NCBI GenBank assembly: GCA_947629385.1
Contig: CANRDO010000005.1
Span: 1-64,000 of the forward strand
Direction: 5' to 3'
From: an uncultured Lachnospiraceae bacterium
GTDB lineage: Bacteria; Bacillota; Clostridia; Lachnospirales; Lachnospiraceae
Length of the DNA: 64,000 nt
The position numbers and the translations under genes were made by a program. Within the stretch, counting starts at the first letter, position 1. Each line of letters starts with the position of its first letter. The notes beneath the pieces were generated by a model. It was not told the origin of the DNA, did no database searches, and saw nothing but the letters and a program-made list of their open reading frames with translations. This document shows, piece by piece, positions 17,601 through 22,790 of this stretch.

Positions 17601-20480
17601 AGGATTAAACGACATCTTATCCTCGTTCAAAACCTCAAAAGTATACGGACCATCCATCAGATCAGATGTAGTGTCTCTGCCATTGATCGCTACCGTCTTC
17701 TCAATATAGAGTTTGCCCTTCTCTACTTTTTCCGTTGTATTGTTGAAAGAAACAACATCTTTCGGTATTACATAATAATCCTTTCCAGCAACATTAATCT
17801 TTTTACTGTCCTCTTCCTGCTTAACTATCTCATAATAGCTAATCACAGGTTTAGTTAATAATGTAACTGTCTGGCTTGGATCACCCGGCTTTGGTCTTGT
17901 CACAGAATCTACAAATACGTGTACCAAATACTCCCTGGTATCATACACATATGTTTTCCCATTCGTACTGCTTCCGGATGTTTCTTTAATTATATAATAG
18001 TAATCACCTTTGACTAAGTAACTGGCGACGCCAAAATCTACCTTTTCACCCTTGTTTGTGGTCGTTCTGACGCCATCTGTTCCAAATTCTGCCGCGCCAT
18101 CCGGAGCGCTGATCTGAGTCATCGTAAAAGTAAACTCTGCATCCGCCGCCACATTATTGATCGTCTTGATCGCCAGGAAATCTCCTTCTGTCGGGATTGT
18201 CAGGCCTTTCCCTTTATACGGATAGCAGTGCCCTTCTCCGTCCGCATCCAGTTCTCTGCAGATAACCGTGCCATTGTAATTGCCGCCCGATATCCATACT
18301 TTTGCGTCCGGAGCGATAATATGTCCGATCCAGTTCTGTGAAGGAGTCGTCACCTTACCTTTAGCATCTGGAAAACTCCAGACCACCGACGTTCCCTCAT
18401 GATGCTGCTCCTCAACAGCCGGCTCAGCACCGTCCATGTGTTCCCTCGGCATCACGATATCAGTAGCCTCTACGCCCGTCACATTGATAATTGTATTCGC
18501 ATCTGTGGTCTGAGCGCCGACTATATTGATCTCTGTCGCACTTTGCAGCACACTTAATGGAATTTCAACCGTCGTTCCTGCCTGAATTGTAATTACGCCA
18601 CCAGTGCTTATATCTGTGCTGTCTGAATTCATTATTGTCTGTGCGCTTTTAACTGCAGATTTAGCTTTCTTAAAATCAAGGTAATTATCGCACTGATATA
18701 CTGTTGATCCCTTGCCCGTCGTATATGTGCTTCCTTGAGGGGTTTTTATATCATATGTCTTCTGACTTGCGTCATTTACAGTTACTGTATTGCCTGAACC
18801 TATATATAAAGGATCGTTTGCATTTTCACCCTCTGCGTTTCTCCCGTTATACACAGAATCAAAATCGCCTGATACATAAGAAGACGGAAGGTTTACTCCG
18901 TCTGAAACACTCGGAGCTTTCAAATTTCCATTAACCAGAACAGCTCCCATACAATGAATGCTCAAATCCGCAATACCAGAACTCAGATTCCCACTCTTAT
19001 CCTCATTACCAAGGACCAGCATCTGATATCCGTTCAGGAATTTTTCTATTGTATAGTCTTCTTCCGGCCACTTAACTTCTTTATAACTGTTTTCAAAAAC
19101 AACATCATCTACAGACGCACCATTCCTATAATTTGGAACTTCTTCCCCGTCCTGATCTTTGTAAAGTACGCACTTTACAGTTGTAAGTCTGCCCGTAATC
19201 TCATTCTGTGAATTACGTTGAAGTTTTACCTCTGCAACAACCATATACTCTCGCTTATCCAGCTGATAAGCAGCCAGTACATTACTGTCTGTATTCTGTT
19301 TTAATAAAAACTCATGGATATGATCATTGCTATTATGATCAGCTATCGTTACTCCTGCGCCATCGTTAAGATTTATAGGTGCAAAAGAAATCTGACCATC
19401 TTCGCTATTTTGAACCTCTTGTTTAGCATTCCCTCCCCAATCTTTAACAGCATTTTGGCTGCCCGTCTGAAGAACAAAGGAGAACTCCCCGGCCTCCATT
19501 TGTTTGCCATCCAATGTAACTTTCGGAGATATTCTAAATGCCGGCTCCTCCGGGCCGTCATCGTTTTCCTCCATATAAACCACCGTAGAGAAACTATCAG
19601 TAGTAAACCCCACTTCCTCGACCTTGCCATCAGCTGCTACGTTTACGTTGTCCGTTACATCCTCCGCTTTTACCTCATCTGCGGTTTCCGCCAGATGAAG
19701 CACCTTGCAATCTTTCTCTGGTGTTTCGTCCGCCGTCTCAGCCAGTGCTTCCGTCCCTGCCGTCAGCGCAGCCAATTCCTCATCCGAAATAAACTCGATC
19801 AGTCCGCTCTTCACGGCCCCAGCCGGCGCTTCCGTCTCCGAAACAACTGCGCCATCCACTTCCTCAGTCGTAAGCTCAACTGCTTTTTTATATTCAACAG
19901 ATACCGATACGCTTCCTTCCGCCAGCTCGATCTCCTCGCCATTGTACTCGAAGTGCATATCGTATGCAGCATAACTATATGAAGAAACTCCCTCGCTAAG
20001 CTGCTCCTCTACCAGAGCCTTCTCTTCATCGGTGAGCTCCTTCTTCTCAACAACAAACACAGCCCCTGCCGGAACCGCGGAAGGATCTGTCAATGTCGCC
20101 GTCACGATCATCGTGTGAGCTTCATCTTCATATGTATACACGCCTGTAAGCTCTTCCTCAACGATCGCCTCAGATTCAGGCTCCGTCTCAGCTTCCGTCT
20201 CGGACTCAAGCTCTGTCTCGGCCGCCTCTGTCATCGTCTCCTGCTCGGCCGGCGTCAGACCTTCCGACTCGCTCTCAGATTCGAGTTCCACATCGTCTGC
20301 TTTCTCAGACTCCTGCGTCTCCGCTTTCTCAGTCTCCATCTGCGGAGCTTCCGTCTGCTTCTTGTTGCCGGTCACGCCGCCGATCACCGCTGCCATCGCA
20401 GTCATACCCTGCGAATTAACGATCATAGCAAGCGCTAACAGCATAGCCAGCAATCTGCTTATACGACTTGTCTTCTTCAT
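5655..20480 (-). CDS. Giant cell-surface protein: choice-of-anchor-A domain plus about 25 isopeptide-type pilin/B-type repeats (4,941 aa)
   Basis: A secretion signal (basic MKKTSR, hydrophobic core, AMAAV) occupies residues 1-31, followed by a Glu/Ser-rich segment and an N-terminal adhesin-like domain. A Spy0128/FctA-like domain starts near 310. Residues about 473-757 match the choice-of-anchor-A family (IINVTG, then VVWSFPDA, then WIGHIIAPDAKVWISGGNYNG). Residues about 760-4210 alternate roughly 13 Spy0128/FctA-like domains (typically TYTFxxxE then FTNxY) and 12 DUF5979-like domains (LSVTK, GLPxGxYTVxE, VTNTYP). Near 4212-4520 come three SpaA-like repeats, then one more SpaA domain and two C-terminal domains shared with the second giant. 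The end is AVKTGDETPI, a hydrophobic helix and KRRKKK, an anchor-like signal without LPXTG. Lys-Asn isopeptide bonds are expected from Spy0128 but not proven here. The start has AAGGGG upstream. Confidence 0.93.
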   Translation of the reverse strand: MKKTSRISRLLAMLLALAMIVNSQGMTAMAAVIGGVTGNKKQTEAPQMETEKAETQESEKADDVELESESESEGLTPAEQETMTEAAETELESETEAETEPESEAIVEEELTGVYTYEDEAHTMIVTATLTDPSAVPAGAVFVVEKKELTDEEKALVEEQLSEGVSSYSYAAYDMHFEYNGEEIELAEGSVSVSVEYKKAVELTTEEVDGAVVSETEAPAGAVKSGLIEFISDEELAALTAGTEALAETADETPEKDCKVLHLAETADEVKAEDVTDNVNVAADGKVEEVGFTTDSFSTVVYMEENDDGPEEPAFRISPKVTLDGKQMEAGEFSFVLQTGSQNAVKDWGGNAKQEVQNSEDGQISFAPINLNDGAGVTIADHNSNDHIHEFLLKQNTDSNVLAAYQLDKREYMVVAEVKLQRNSQNEITGRLTTVKCVLYKDQDGEEVPNYRNGASVDDVVFENSYKEVKWPEEDYTIEKFLNGYQMLVLGNEDKSGNLSSGIADLSIHCMGAVLVNGNLKAPSVSDGVNLPSSYVSGDFDSVYNGRNAEGENANDPLYIGSGNTVTVNDASQKTYDIKTPQGSTYTTGKGSTVYQCDNYLDFKKAKSAVKSAQTIMNSDSTDISTGGVITIQAGTTVEIPLSVLQSATEINIVGAQTTDANTIINVTGVEATDIVMPREHMDGAEPAVEEQHHEGTSVVWSFPDAKGKVTTPSQNWIGHIIAPDAKVWISGGNYNGTVICRELDADGEGHCYPYKGKGLTIPTEGDFLAIKTINNVAADAEFTFTMTQISAPDGAAEFGTDGVRTTTNKGEKVDFGVASYLVKGDYYYIIKETSGSSTNGKTYVYDTREYLVHVFVDSVTRPKPGDPSQTVTLLTKPVISYYEIVKQEEDSKKINVAGKDYYVIPKDVVSFNNTTEKVEKGKLYIEKTVAINGRDTTSDLMDGPYTFEVLNEDKMSFNPPVTLTVTIKDGVATASDTSVELDAGTYYVRELLDKDSDIEVEPKANLVEVTVVAGRTVKVEGANVAKFRNNKDIPVDVQFKVRKTFTNGAQDKQFMVELKAVKDTTEMPSEGDNPLEVSADGSISSFGNITYTEAGDYYYEISEKKPETPEEGIVYDDTVYEVWVKITQNDDGTLTDAVKYHKRGAADGAWTAGSDWNDDIWMPVADAFAFNFTNEQLGKLSVTKAVAGTVPDDASDDVYTVTVTPKAGVDQTIDMSDVTATVTKDGEVVADAPEATVTEGSVTFTFRAGETVTLNNMPAGTYVVKEESGDFITEYSVTSGNANDGAAVSIAGDEKSVTVTNTYPADAKLSLKAIKELTDGTLQADKYSFKLTLVETDPENLGVQYGESVFPAGGITLKNGQGTADASEILFRDLAFSKAGTYTFKLAEVPDETDTKVKYDTAEYTVTVTVTRNDEKKTYEVSSVTAAKKDSTDSVAVVEKDGVYTINPEKTFVNREKKGSLSVTKVVEGDTQVDATYTVHVTNGELSAAQWQAILNDTANAGLKGGAHGLALLLNESSEAIGLTFSIKRTETVTIEKLPIGDYTVEEISDSTVVYEATYEVDASPVDDGTVTVKDNETVNVEITNTYPDKVGVSFGGQKTVNVEGGEDYPETTFTFELYNASVKDGEVTADGDPIATRQVTMPTEDGKDSFLFSFQDEELGAVLTYKNEVLERYYIVKEKAESVNGFTYDENEHVVKVVVAKVENSNDLQAKVYIDGAETTDMAFTGITEVNLANGLDFNNTYTYGDLEVEKEVVAATGINEAETYTILVEGPEDADLSGAMVAVAAKSAEFATPAKATLMAGRKNVIVLTLTGGQKAKITKLPLGSYHVVEAPSTADEDKDTYKASYSSTKGKVAANASGGMDVTLEKTNTSGGVKVTNTYPNNGDLSVTKKVYGSWAPEGVAYTVEITPAAGQDMSGAKVYKSGEEDELTEGVTKTGNKITVTLKNNETIVVKELAPGLYNVNELSGSGFSTQYAVDSDEPGNAATVEISNTKSGYVKVQNTYTNEGELEIAKTVTGNTAPEDSDEEPVWYDITVQSSAAGAFTGVTPAEGSEKYQNYQVIDDGAGVSFELRADGHVKFTNLPTGTYTVTEAGTGFTKTFDVTGGTTAGDSAVVTLGKGEGEVTSGSVTVNNRYPNETSMQLTGTKEVVGKDLEDGQYTFSITAGSGNPAGATLETASPITNTGSSIDFGSITFTKAGTYSFTVEEIASNDDQVNKDGIVYTVEVTVGEDADHDYEITEVKITSTKSGVSKTYAKNGEWPTNGTFALPEQEDGDKTASFINKGKTGTLKVSKKIVLGDVTLDESAEYEFKVTADPAVKWDRVTATAGDGDVTLKEFEEEGKNGVTFEITGEQTVTLNNLPVGNYTVEETSTGNYVASYTVTKDGATSENIVLNENDDVTVTVTNTYPESTDMSLKGTKAFVDGAEGTYRFTLTTEAKDGVAITGAGRVEAEDETKPAMLKLTKQNEKPDNVFTFDGITFSAADSYIFTVTEEALDDDDIVFDSTTYTVTVTVEKVGADYEITGAVITSDKEGADVVTYGTEEGMAELPEDNAFTLPEKTFTNRKKRGALEVTKIVAGDADVAAAHQTDVYTVAVTNETINWSDEQIKVSSDKDAVKSLADVSGTVDGAEKTIGKSFTIVNGETVTFAGLPIGDYTVTETSASGEVLYTATYFVKVDGEDNKDDASVVTVKDGKTATVEITNTYPDKVSVGFSGRKSMTVVGGDDGDYPSTTFTFELHAASLAEDGTFTAGNTLMEKSVTMPVPDGGTDSFTFDTNDEELKAVLTYLGEGTHYYIVKEKIESENGVTYDGTEYDITVEVTEADGKLQAQVTVADKDGEPTTFTGTAGNLFGGLDFTNTYTYGDLSVTKVVNGRAPADTEYTVTVSSEKNFAGAQVQVGTGDVKTLEGEEVENTDGIYSYTFTLKDKETAYFTKLPVGSYTVTETIGEENYVAAYKVEGTKGETDSTVILTPESTSGAVEITNTYTNAGELSIIKKLSGTWAPDDKEYTITVSGGPAGADLSSNEITVSGIEADKVTKNADSIVLVMTANALVTIQGLMPGNYTVEETDPEDGSSATYSVKVNGAVATDAEGEVTGRTGTATVEINNDNSTTVEVLNTYPEVGKLQIEKAVAGETAKYNTDTYAIEVSGTDTTGATVTGTLDDAKVANDGKKISFTMAAGATVTIDGLKYGDYTVTETSTGNYVATYTVNEGAASERPLTIPAKDSDPNTVTVTNTYPDELHLKLDGDKKLVGRDLTKDEFTFTLTEAAADDPKAILTGAEHGVLKTKNDADGLFSFGGITFREAGTYTFEIKEIIEGKEDPDVTYDKTVYTAAVKVVKDGTQYKVESVTVTAANEDGKGVTVGGTEFEKAGTEGNSWTVTLPKHMDEAEATFINKIRKGSLKVQKIGVDAYEDDVFTFHVTLGGEPYTGTARLDGPGVPAAMGMVTRVDDGVLKLKAGFSATIGGILYGTEYEVTEDTDDAYATVTPENYKGMIGADEPNITVTYTNTYRTNDVTFQPKVTKTVSGRPAPKAGETYTFDLKVTRRKGADGETEELRNWAESVTVDMSNASTAIGEFTKREFTKAARGYTYIYTITEVIPDDAKTVDGKKVKNGVTYDETVYVYEVTIEDDSEGHLSANVVAKKNGVVTGGTQTIVDDGEATAAFVNTYKEEGSVQFKGTKALTGGKALEDNMFEFRIQGPDINTTVKNQGNEITFPKIEYTEPGTYTYTITEVNGGKKIDGITYDSDTYEVTVTVARSGNGRFDITVSGATKVGETDVYTIDVHMIEAAEDGSTAAKAATFVNEYSATGKASIETTKELTGRDLSKGEFTFVLKESDEEWTTDGEILARASNGAGVPDEESGASKGTVSFTDFKTYTLDDLGGATEKTFYYVILEDTEGKTDVEDGGITYDRDTVHVKVNVSDNGKGTLNAAAVIVDDKQGFINTYTANGSFKLNGNKELTGKRGEDVKAGEFNFVITDEDGKTVATGTTLAGGAIDFETIHYALDDVGTHVYTVSEVIPKEGDENFDPTITYRTQSFEVKVLVLDRGNGTLVVSPSYMKGSMEFVNDYNATGSVPASGLKKVNGKAVTPEQIERLNKLVRFQLWRVDDTGYVRLGSKSLEPDGTFKFTDLAYTQADIGNTYTYQMKEFQIADNDEMGGYTVDNTVYVFRVKVEDGEKHDGNLKLTLVDAEGNAIEGEPKLEAEFDNELTVEFHVNKTEVGDNSKEVEGAELEVLDKDGNVIDSWTSKAGETHDFGDKLEEGKSYVLRETVAPDGYAYTTDIEFSVTDNGEIETGMPKTTGENGETVYLVEDAPLHFNVNKTDVTNDEELEGAQLEVLDKDGKVVDSWTSKKGETHDFGAKLKAGESYTLREEVAPDGYAYVTDIEFTVEKDGTITTGMRKTTDEDGNETYLVEDAPLHFNVNKTDVTNDEELEGAQLEVLDKDGKVVDSWTSKKGETHDFGAKLKAGESYTLREEVAPDGYAYVTDIEFTVEKDGTITTGMRKTTDEDGNETYLVEDAPIIGSVILRKTNEENGEALAGAAFQLYYKTDETESGWALYNNAAYVTGIDGTLTIGGLTANDYYFVETEAPEGFVIATDEDGKPKQYPFTIGPDEADRTKAEVSVTLDVTNAPEEEDTKLVVTKQLVYDNELWNAVDATFYVALFDDEALTNRVSEVQAIEFKDRNTSSTTFENLEVGKTYYVAETLEDGTVVNDIGGVLATGEMYTADFYNDNVVTVEKGDGTTVLYFRNVFTEIPEEFYREGRLTITKQLLGADGVLKASNKTFYAGIFADAELTKLSEDVSQNIVKLALEGKSSVSDIVTVTVPEDGETTVYVTEVDKNGYPVAGSASFRYDVSVDGTAVTMDVDHLEGKVVITNQEREKETETEGYQEDETDTVPEKTKAVKTGDETPIALYIGLLLAAAVLLIAAILLKRRKKKN
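6921..7538 (-). repeat. Perfect 309-bp tandem duplication inside the giant gene
   Basis: Bases 6921-7229 and 7230-7538 appear identical when read base by base. Each encodes one 103-residue SpaA-like domain (FNVNKTDVTNDEELEG start, YLVEDAPLH end). A third, diverged copy lies at about 7539-7845. The length is a multiple of three, so loss or gain keeps the frame. Confidence 0.93.
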
Positions 20481-20576
20481 GATGTTCCCCTTTCTTGGTT
20501 GGAGTTTTGAACTGGCCTTCCGGCCGGATGTTTTCTGTTTCTTCTGTTCTTAATCTATTGTTCTGTCGTGCTATCT

Positions 20577-20716
20577 GTTCCGGAAATCTGTTTCCGGTTG
20601 CATCGTGTCTGGTTCCGGAAATCTGTCTCCGGCTGCCTCGTATTATGCGCCGGAAATCTATCTCCGGCTGCCTCGTATTATGATCCGAGAATCGGCTTCC
20701 CGGCTGCCTCGTATCA
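20577..20716 (-). repeat. Four 35-bp direct repeats between WQG protein 2 and the giant gene
   Basis: Four units with an exact 35-bp period start at 20577, 20612, 20647 and 20682. On the plus strand each begins with a form of GTTCCGGAAATCTG and ends GGCTGCCTCGTATT. Units 2 and 3 are nearly identical; 1 and 4 are diverged. Each holds a small inverted repeat (CCGGA and TCCGG). The last unit reaches the stop codon of the WQG protein 2 gene. No spacers are present, so this is not CRISPR. Confidence 0.85.
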
Positions 20717-20986
20717 GTCGTCCGGCACGCCGGAATCCGGAGCGTCCAGGCCGGCCGAATCTCCCGGGCTTGCGCCCTCCCAGGGGTCTGGCGAATCTCC
20801 CGGCCCGCCTGAGCCTCCTTTGGCAAAAACAGTCTCCTCTTCATTGATCGCGGAATCGATCAGGCGAAGCAGCTCTACCACGCTTCGAAAGCTCTGCTTG
20901 TTGTCGCCCTGGATCCATTTCAGCTGACCCTGCCAGCTGTGATCCTGCGTATCGTTTATTTCCAGGATAAACATTTGTTTTTTCAC
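20714..20986 (-). CDS. WQG-motif small protein 2, leader gene of the giant
   Basis: This 90-residue protein keeps only the C-terminal block of the WQG family: SWQGQLKWIQG, then FRSVVELLRLID, matching residues near the C-terminus of the proteins at 2623-3087 and 24154-24591. It then has a Gly/Pro/Ser/Asp-rich acidic tail of about 40 residues that the others lack. It has no signal peptide or membrane helix. The start is GTG at 20986, with AAGGAGGAG about 8 nt upstream, which is an excellent site. It is the first gene after the promoter near 21119 and lies 233 bp before the giant gene on the same strand, so the two are probably co-transcribed. Function is unknown; a regulatory or chaperone-like role for the giant is inference. 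Confidence 0.75.
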   Translation of the reverse strand: MKKQMFILEINDTQDHSWQGQLKWIQGDNKQSFRSVVELLRLIDSAINEEETVFAKGGSGGPGDSPDPWEGASPGDSAGLDAPDSGVPDD

Positions 20987-21311
20987 GGATGTAACTCCTC
21001 CTTAAATTTTGCGGATACTTCATCTATATAGGAAAACAGGGCGTTTCGCACCGATGCTCCGCCCTCCGAATCCGGTCGGGCTGCATAAATGCGCGCACTT
21101 CACCCAATGTTAATCTTGATTATACAGTACGCCAGTCACATTTTGGTAACAAAACCACACTTTTTTATAAATTTTTGAAAATTTTTTCTATTTTTTTGTG
21201 ACTGTTGCAAAATCAAGCTGCCAAATGAACCCTTCTACGCGCCGCTAATTACCCATTTATGAAATGCAATCTTTACAATTGGATTAAAAGAAGAATTTAG
21301 GGGAGGGCATA
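20987..21311. other. Leader and control region of the WQG2-giant operon
   Basis: This stretch has no convincing gene. It holds a leader of about 125 nt, the promoter near 21119-21149, the inverted repeat at 21133-21204 and a very AT-rich block at 21160-21200. Confidence 0.6.
21119..21204 (-). promoter_or_regulatory. Promoter and paired inverted sites upstream of WQG2-giant operon
   Basis: On the minus strand a consensus TATAAT (21119-21124) is preceded at a long 19-bp spacing by TTACCA (21144-21149). CAGTCACA (21133-21140) and its complement TGTGACTG (21197-21204) flank an AT-rich tract. Their centres are 64 bp apart, about six helical turns. The poor -35 and paired sites suit an activated promoter. 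Which regulator binds is not shown. Confidence 0.45.
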
Positions 21312-21351
21312 GCAAAAGCCGCCCAGCCTTGCATACGCAGGGCAGGCGGCC
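21312..21351 (-). terminator. Probable terminator after radical SAM gene
   Basis: The minus strand can form a hairpin with outer arms GCCGCC and GGCGGC and inner GCC/GGC pairs, followed by TTTT. It lies about 80 bp beyond the stop of the gene at 21433-22050. The T tract is short. Confidence 0.6.
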
Positions 21352-21432
21352 GCTTGCCTAAAGTTCTTCTTTTTTTCGTTCAATCACACAGTCACTGCAT
21401 TCCAAAATTCATACATCCAGTTTTCTATCGCC

Positions 21433-22050
21433 TCAGTCCTCCCACGGGCGGATGCGGTAACGCACGCCCAGCTGCTCGCAGATCGCGCGGCACTGCTCCT
21501 CCTCCTGTGCGGTCAGCGTCGTCGCCACAGTCGTCATAACCACCTGCGGCACGTACTTCACGCACTCCCGCGCGAAGTCGAGCATCGCGTCGAACGACAG
21601 CTCGCCGAATTTCGGACGCACAAGTTCATAGTATCTCTTCCGGTCAGGCGTGTTGAGGCTGATCGAGACCGTGTCGATAAGCCCTTCAAAAAGAGGCGCA
21701 ATGTCCTTCCCGTTCACCAGATTGCCTAGGCCATTTGTGTTGATGCGGATCAGCTTGCCGTAGCGCCCCTTCACGAAGCGCGCAGTCTGCAGCAGCACTT
21801 CCAGCGCCTCCGTCGGCTCGCCAAAGCCGCAGAACACCACTTCCGCGTACTTGTCCATATCAAATTTTTCGAACTCTGCCAGCACCTCGTCGAATGTCGG
21901 CGTGTGTTCCAGCCAGAGCGGCCCGGACTCCTCCATGCTCTCGCGCGTCTGCCTCAGGCAGAACGTGCACGCGCACGGGCACTTGTTCGTCAGATTTACG
22001 TAGAGGTTGTCGTGCACCTCATATAAGATCGTCATTGCGGTATGTTTCAT
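21433..22050 (-). CDS. Radical SAM protein of the TatD-associated type
   Basis: This 205-residue cytoplasmic protein carries the radical SAM cluster motif CX3CX2C at residues 24, 28 and 31 (NKCPCACTFCLRQ). It then has VVFCGFGEPTEA, the GGE-like SAM-binding strand, and RINTNGLGN and SISLNTPDRKRY on later strands. The short length and the sequence around the cluster fit the family usually found beside or fused in pathway with the TatD-family nuclease, but no tatD gene is visible in this window. I chose the ATG at 22050 because AAGGAG lies 9 nt upstream; the longer frame to 22104 has no site. The reaction is unknown for this family. Confidence 0.82.
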   Translation of the reverse strand: MKHTAMTILYEVHDNLYVNLTNKCPCACTFCLRQTRESMEESGPLWLEHTPTFDEVLAEFEKFDMDKYAEVVFCGFGEPTEALEVLLQTARFVKGRYGKLIRINTNGLGNLVNGKDIAPLFEGLIDTVSISLNTPDRKRYYELVRPKFGELSFDAMLDFARECVKYVPQVVMTTVATTLTAQEEEQCRAICEQLGVRYRIRPWED

Positions 22051-22106
22051 GGTATCGCGCTCCTTTTCTGTTATCCAGTATTTTATCTGAAATGAGAGAA
22101 GCATTT

Positions 22107-22790
22107 TTACTCGTCCAAATATCTTTTCAGTTCCTGCACCAGCTCATGTACTGTCGTTCCGGGATCATACTCTGACGGCTTATCAAAACCATTGCGAAAT
22201 CCAGCCATTCTGTGCTTCGCGTTCTTTATCGCATTGTCCACTCCGCCAAAGGAATCCATCATATTGTAAATATCTGCATAGTTCTTCTGATACTTACCGT
22301 TTCCTAACCGCCGTTGTTGAAAAATCCCGTCCAACTTTTCATACCAATCGTCTCTGTGAAGCGCGGAATCACTATAATAAAAATGTAGATACAGCCAGTA
22401 CTCAAACGACTGGTTACTCCATGCTATCTTATACCCTTTCTCCATACCTTCTGCTATAGCCTGATCAAAATCCTCAAAATCATCTTTGTCAAAAACTACC
22501 CAAATATTCTGATATATGATTTTTGCCTCTTTGACGATTCGTTCTGTGAGTTCTATCAGCTTCCCTGTGGAGCTTCCTTCTCCATATATCTCTATCACCG
22601 GCGCGGCTACAACATCCACTCTTCCACCGATTTTATCTTCGATCTGTCTCTTTATCCCTTCAAAGTAAAAAGGTTCCGTCCTCTCCCCTTCCGTCACAAT
22701 CAGATAAGAATTTGCTCTGGGGATCTTGTACTCATGTTTTCTTTGCTTTCTTTCCTCTCGTCGTTTTTTGAACAGATCGTCCGAACCCAC
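22107..22790 (-). CDS. rloB: RloB-like protein (AbiLii-type defence partner)
   Basis: The 227-residue protein matches RloB/AbiLii proteins: VTEGERTEPFYFEG near residue 33, WVVFDKDDFEDFD near 98, and WSNQSFEYWLYLHF near 125. This is a TOPRIM-like acidic arrangement seen in putative nucleases of phage defence. The start is GTG at 22790, adjoining the TAA of the ATPase gene at 22791, so the pair is translationally coupled, with AAGGCG as a weak binding site. Base composition is clearly more AT-rich than the flanking housekeeping genes, which suggests transfer. In the AbiL and RloAB systems the ATPase and RloB act together against phage; activity here is untested. Confidence 0.83.
   Translation of the reverse strand: MGSDDLFKKRREERKQRKHEYKIPRANSYLIVTEGERTEPFYFEGIKRQIEDKIGGRVDVVAAPVIEIYGEGSSTGKLIELTERIVKEAKIIYQNIWVVFDKDDFEDFDQAIAEGMEKGYKIAWSNQSFEYWLYLHFYYSDSALHRDDWYEKLDGIFQQRRLGNGKYQKNYADIYNMMDSFGGVDNAIKNAKHRMAGFRNGFDKPSEYDPGTTVHELVQELKRYLDE

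Noticed and set aside
20577..20716. Possible CRISPR array
   Set aside because: Units are back to back with no spacers, and no cas genes are present.
20416..20844. A 142-codon minus-strand frame across the 35-bp repeats
   Set aside because: It runs out of frame through the WQG2 gene and the giant start, is Arg-rich and repetitive, and has no binding site.
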